A stretch of DNA of 64,000 nucleotides from NCBI RefSeq assembly GCF_033807715.1, contig NC_084587.1, positions 26,713,017 through 26,777,016 on the forward strand. The letters are read 5' to 3'. Every line of letters starts with the position of its first letter. Within the stretch, counting starts at the first letter, position 1. The stretch comes from Cololabis saira (taxonomy: Eukaryota > Chordata > Actinopteri > Beloniformes > Belonidae). This document shows, piece by piece, positions 60,363 through 64,000 of this stretch. Under the pieces are notes generated by a model. That model was given only the letters and a program-made list of their open reading frames with translations. It was not told where the DNA came from and did no database searches. The translations under genes and the position numbers were made by a program.

Positions 60363-61715
60363 TATAAAAAAGGGACAACCAATCAGAAGAAGGGGCGGGG
60401 CTAATTCAGGCCAAAGAAGCTCAAGGACTCATTGCAGAGTCCCTTGACACCACCTACGACTTCCTATGTCAAACCATTCAAAGTTTATAGCAGAAAAAAG
60501 GGACAACCAATCAGAAGAAGGGGCGGGGCTAATTCAGGCCAATGAAGGTCAAGGACTCCATACAGAATCTGATGACACCACCCACGACTCTCTATGTCAA
60601 ACCATTCAAAAGTTATGGCAGAGAAAAGTATTCAAGGTGGCGCTGTTGAGCCGTTAGGCCACGCCCATTAATGCAAACCATGAAATATAAAATTTATCAC
60701 CAGGCCTGGCTTGCATGCAAAATTTGGTGACTTTTGGAGAACTATCAAATATGGACCAATCACATGAAGGGGGGGCGCGCCTTTTGGCGTCTAGCGTCGC
60801 CACGGTAACACTTTTGAAAGAGAAAAGTAATGCGTGGTGTTGCAGGATGTAGACGCACATTTTGATGTATAACACACCTGGGTGCACGATACGGTTCGGG
60901 CTGAATTAACTCTCGAAGGAATGGCATAAATTTCGCCAAAATGACACAATTTATTCAAAATGGCCGACATCCTGTTCGGTTTTGGCCATGGCTCCAAGAG
61001 ACTTTTCTTTAAGTTGTGCCATGATACAGGTGTGTAGCGATTTTCGTGCATGTACGTCAAACCGTATTGTGGGGCTTGAGGCACAAAGTTTTCCGGGGGG
61101 CGCTGTTGAGCCATTTTGCCACGCCCATTAATGCAAATCATGAAATATCAAATTTATCACCAGGCCTGGCTTGCATGCCAAATTTGGTGCCTTTTGGGGA
61201 ACTATCAAATATGGACCAATCAGATGAAGGGGGGGTGCGCTTGTTGGCGTCTAGCGTCGCCACGGTAACACTTTCGAAAGAGAAAAGTAATGCGTGTAGT
61301 CGCAGGATGGAGACGCACATTTTGATGTATAATACACCTGGGTGCACGTTACGGTTCGGGCTGAATTAACTGCCGAAGGAATGGCATAAATTGCGCCAAA
61401 GTGACACGATTAATTCAAAATGGCCGACTTCCTGTTCGGTTTCGGGCATGACGGCAAGAGACTTTTCTTTAAGTTGTCCCATGATACAGGTGTGTACCGA
61501 TTTTCGTGCATGTACGTCAAACCGTATTGTGGGGCTTGAGGCACAAAGTTTTCAAGGGGGCGCTGTTGAGCCATTTTGCCACGCCCATTAATGCAAACCA
61601 TTAAATATCAAATTTTTCGCCAGGCCTGACTTGGGTGCAAAATTTGGTGACTTTTTGGGCATGTTAAGGGGGGCAAAAAGGCCATCACTTTGTCAGAAGA
61701 AAAATAATAATAATA

Positions 61716-63541
61716 ATTAAAGCTGCAAGCAGCGATGAACGGGCCCTCGCACTCACGGCCACCGCCCCCCATAAGCATATCAGAAATGACACCACCCACG
61801 AGTCTCTATGTCAAACCATTCAAAAGTTATAGCAGAAAAAAGGGACAACCAATCAGAAGAAGGGGCGGGGCTACTTCAGGCCAATGAAGGTCAAGGACTC
61901 CATAAAGAATCTGATGACCCCACCCACGACTCTCTATGTCAAACCATTCCAAAGTTATAGCAGAAAATCGGGACAACCAATCAGAAGAAGGGGCGGGGCT
62001 AATTAAGGCCAACGAAGCTTAAGGACTCATTACAGAGTCCCATGACACCACCCACAACTTCCTATGTCAAACCATTCAAAAGTTATGGCAGAGAAAAGTA
62101 TTCTAGGGGGCGCTGTTGAGCCATTTTGCCACGCCCATTAATGCAAACCATGTAATATCAAATTTATCACCAGGCCTGGCTTGCATGCAAAATTTGGTGC
62201 CTTTTGGAGAACTATCAAATATGGACCAATCACATGAAGGGGGGCGCGCCTTTTGGCGTCTAGCGTCGCCACGGTAACACTTTTGAAAGAGAAAAGTAAT
62301 GCGTGGTGTCGCAGGATGTAGACGCACATTTTGATGTATAACACACCTGGGTGCACATTACGGTTCGGGCTGAATTAACTGCCGAAGGAATGGCATAAAT
62401 TTCGCCAAAATGACACAATTTATTCAAAATGGCCGACATCCTGTTCGGTTTCGGCCATGGCTCCAAGAGACTTTTCTTTAAGTTCTGCCATGATACAGGT
62501 GTGTACCGATTTTCGTGCATGTACGTCAAACCGTATTGTGGGGCTTGAGGCACAAAGTTTTCCGGGGGGCGCTGTCGAGCCATTTTGCCACGCCCATTAA
62601 TGCAAACCATGAAATATCAAATTTATCGCCAGGCCTGGCTTGCATGCCAAATTTGGTGCCTTTTGGGGAACTATCAAATATGGACCAATCAGATGAAGGG
62701 GGGGTGCGCTTGTTGGCGTCTAGCGTCGCCACGGTAACACTTTTGAAAGAGAAAAGTAATGCGTGTAGTCGCAGGATGGAGACGCACATTTTGATGTATA
62801 ACACATCTGGGTTTACAAAACGGTTCGGGCTGAATTAACTCTCGAAGGAATGGCATATATTGCTCCAAAATTACGCAATTAATTCAGAATGTTCAAAATG
62901 GCCGACTTCCTGTTCGGTTTCGGCCATGGCGCCAAGAGACTTTTCTTTAAGTTGCGACATGATACAGGAGTGTACCGATTTTCGTTCATGTACGTCAAAC
63001 CGTATTATGGGGCTTGAGGCGCAAAGTTTTTTCTGTCTGAAAGAATCAGATGAAGGGTGGGCGCGCTTTTTGGCGTCTAGCGTCGCCACGGTAACGCTTT
63101 TGAAAGAGAAAAGTAATGCGTGGTGTCGGAGGATGGAGACGCACATTTTTATGTATAACACACCTGGGTGCACGTTACGGTTCGGGCTGAATTAACTTTC
63201 GAAGGAATGGCATAAATTTCGCCAAAATGACATGACTAATTCAAAATGGCCGACATCCTGTTCGGTTTCGGGCATGACCCCAAGAGACTTTTCTTTAAGT
63301 TGTCCCATGATACAGGTGTGTACCGATTTTCGTGCATGTACGTCAAACCGTATCGTGGGGCTTGAGGCACAAAGTTTTCAAGGGGGCGCTGTTGAGCCAT
63401 TTTACCACGCCCATTAATGCAAACCATTAAATATCAAATTTTTCGCCAGGCCTGGCTTGGGTGCAAAATTTGGTGACTTTTTGGGCATGTTAAGGGGGGC
63501 AAAAAGGCCATCACTTTGTCAGAAGAAAAATAATAATAATA
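61716..63541 (+). repeat. Array unit 3 (1826 bp)
   Basis: Same head and end as units 1 and 2. It has A subrepeats, B copies starting near 62105 and 62564, a partial B to about 63380 and the terminal variant. It lacks the tRNA-like and Harbinger/minisatellite block, which accounts for most of the length difference. Confidence 0.88.
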
Positions 63542-64000
63542 ATTAAAGCTGCAAGCAGCGATGAACGGGCCCTCGCACTCACGTCCACCGCCCCCATAAG
63601 CATATCAGAAATGACACCACCCACGACTCTCTATGTCAAACCATTCAAAAGTTATATCAGAAAAAAGGGACAACCAATCAGAAGAAGGGGCGGGGCTAAT
63701 TAAGGCCAACGAAGCTTAAGAACTCATTACAGAGTCCCATGACACCACCCACAACTTCCTATGTCAAACCATTCAAAAGTTATGGCAGATAAAAGTTTTC
63801 CGGGGGGCGCTGTTGAGCCGTTAGGCCACGCCCATTAATGCAAACCATAAAATATCAAATTTATCGCCAAGTCTGGCTTGCATGCAAAATTTGGTGACTT
63901 TTGGAGAACTATCAAATATGGACCAATCAGATGAAGGGGGGGTGCGCTTGTTGGCGTCTAGCGTCGCCACGGTAACGCTTTCGAAAGAGAAAAGTAATGC
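63542..64000 (+). repeat. Array unit 4, cut by window end
   Basis: Begins ATTAAAGCTGCAAGCAGCGA directly after (AAT)n. A subrepeats and the start of a B subrepeat (about 63802) are visible before the window ends, so the array continues. Confidence 0.88.

Larger units (their letters stand above)
58814..61715 (+). repeat. Array unit 2 (2902 bp)
   Basis: Same head as unit 1. A subrepeats lie at 58884, 59012 and 59140 (128-bp period). B begins at about 59203, followed by a partial B to about 59785, a tRNA-like remnant, and a Harbinger fragment with a five-copy minisatellite. Further A copies follow, B repeats start at about 60635 and 61095 (460-bp period), and the terminal variant is at about 61555 with (AAT)n. 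Confidence 0.88.

Noticed and set aside
56230..63427. Many 60-116 residue minus- and plus-strand frames in the 56-64 kb array
   Set aside because: They are the same noncoding 460-bp subrepeat read again and again. Lengths vary with indels and there are no domain motifs.
55936..64000. CRISPR-like or satellite DNA
   Set aside because: The repeats are 128 and 460 bp with no unique spacers. They are parts of larger transposon-like units rather than a simple satellite or CRISPR array.

Overview
This is a 64 kb stretch of teleost fish DNA. The evidence is the repeat content: Tc1-like elements with TA target duplications, Rex1-type and L2-like LINEs, a Tx1-clade LINE, tRNA-headed fish SINEs, hAT/Harbinger/TTAA-flanked MITEs, and very long (CA)n, (GT)n and (GA)n microsatellites. 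There is no bacterial-style gene organisation, and no complete multi-exon host gene lies in the window.

Layout. About 1-33 kb looks intergenic: AT-rich DNA carrying many small transposons. These include a Harbinger-like MITE with a Myb-domain remnant (3.97-4.84 kb), a nearly intact Tc1 with one frameshift (10.1-11.7 kb), several MITEs with clear target duplications, a decayed LINE with a hAT element nested in it (16-19.6 kb), a perfect palindrome (20.9 kb) and a Rex1-type LINE (27.8-29.6 kb). One small intronless coiled-coil ORF (9083-9508) could be a real gene or retrocopy.

At 33.1-35.4 kb a promoter-like module (GC box plus two CCAAT boxes 31 bp apart) occurs twice, exactly flanking a 5'-truncated LINE. 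This is the layout of an exceptionally long target-site duplication. The downstream copy was later hit by a hAT element (8-bp duplication) and a 99-bp Harbinger-type MITE (TTA duplication). The upstream copy preserves both empty sites.

At 36.67-36.84 kb lies the one host exon I can support. It is a first coding exon encoding a signal peptide and ends in a phase-1 splice donor. Everything downstream to the window edge (more than 27 kb) is then probably the first intron of a plus-strand gene for a secreted or membrane protein that I cannot name.

The presumed intron holds a near-full-length Tx1-clade LINE on the minus strand (44.8-50.4 kb) inserted inside a (GA)n/(TC)n microsatellite. Its two ORFs overlap by ATGA, and ORF2 carries a single in-frame TAG. 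The intron also holds a SINE, an internally deleted Tc1, and a head-to-tail array (55.9 kb to the window end) of 1.8-2.9 kb units built from 128-bp and 460-bp subrepeats. Each 460-bp subrepeat carries a CCAAT box and a consensus-type RFX X-box. Two array units also contain a tRNA-like Pol III promoter remnant and a 42-bp GC-box/CCAAT minisatellite derived from the same Harbinger family seen at 4 kb.
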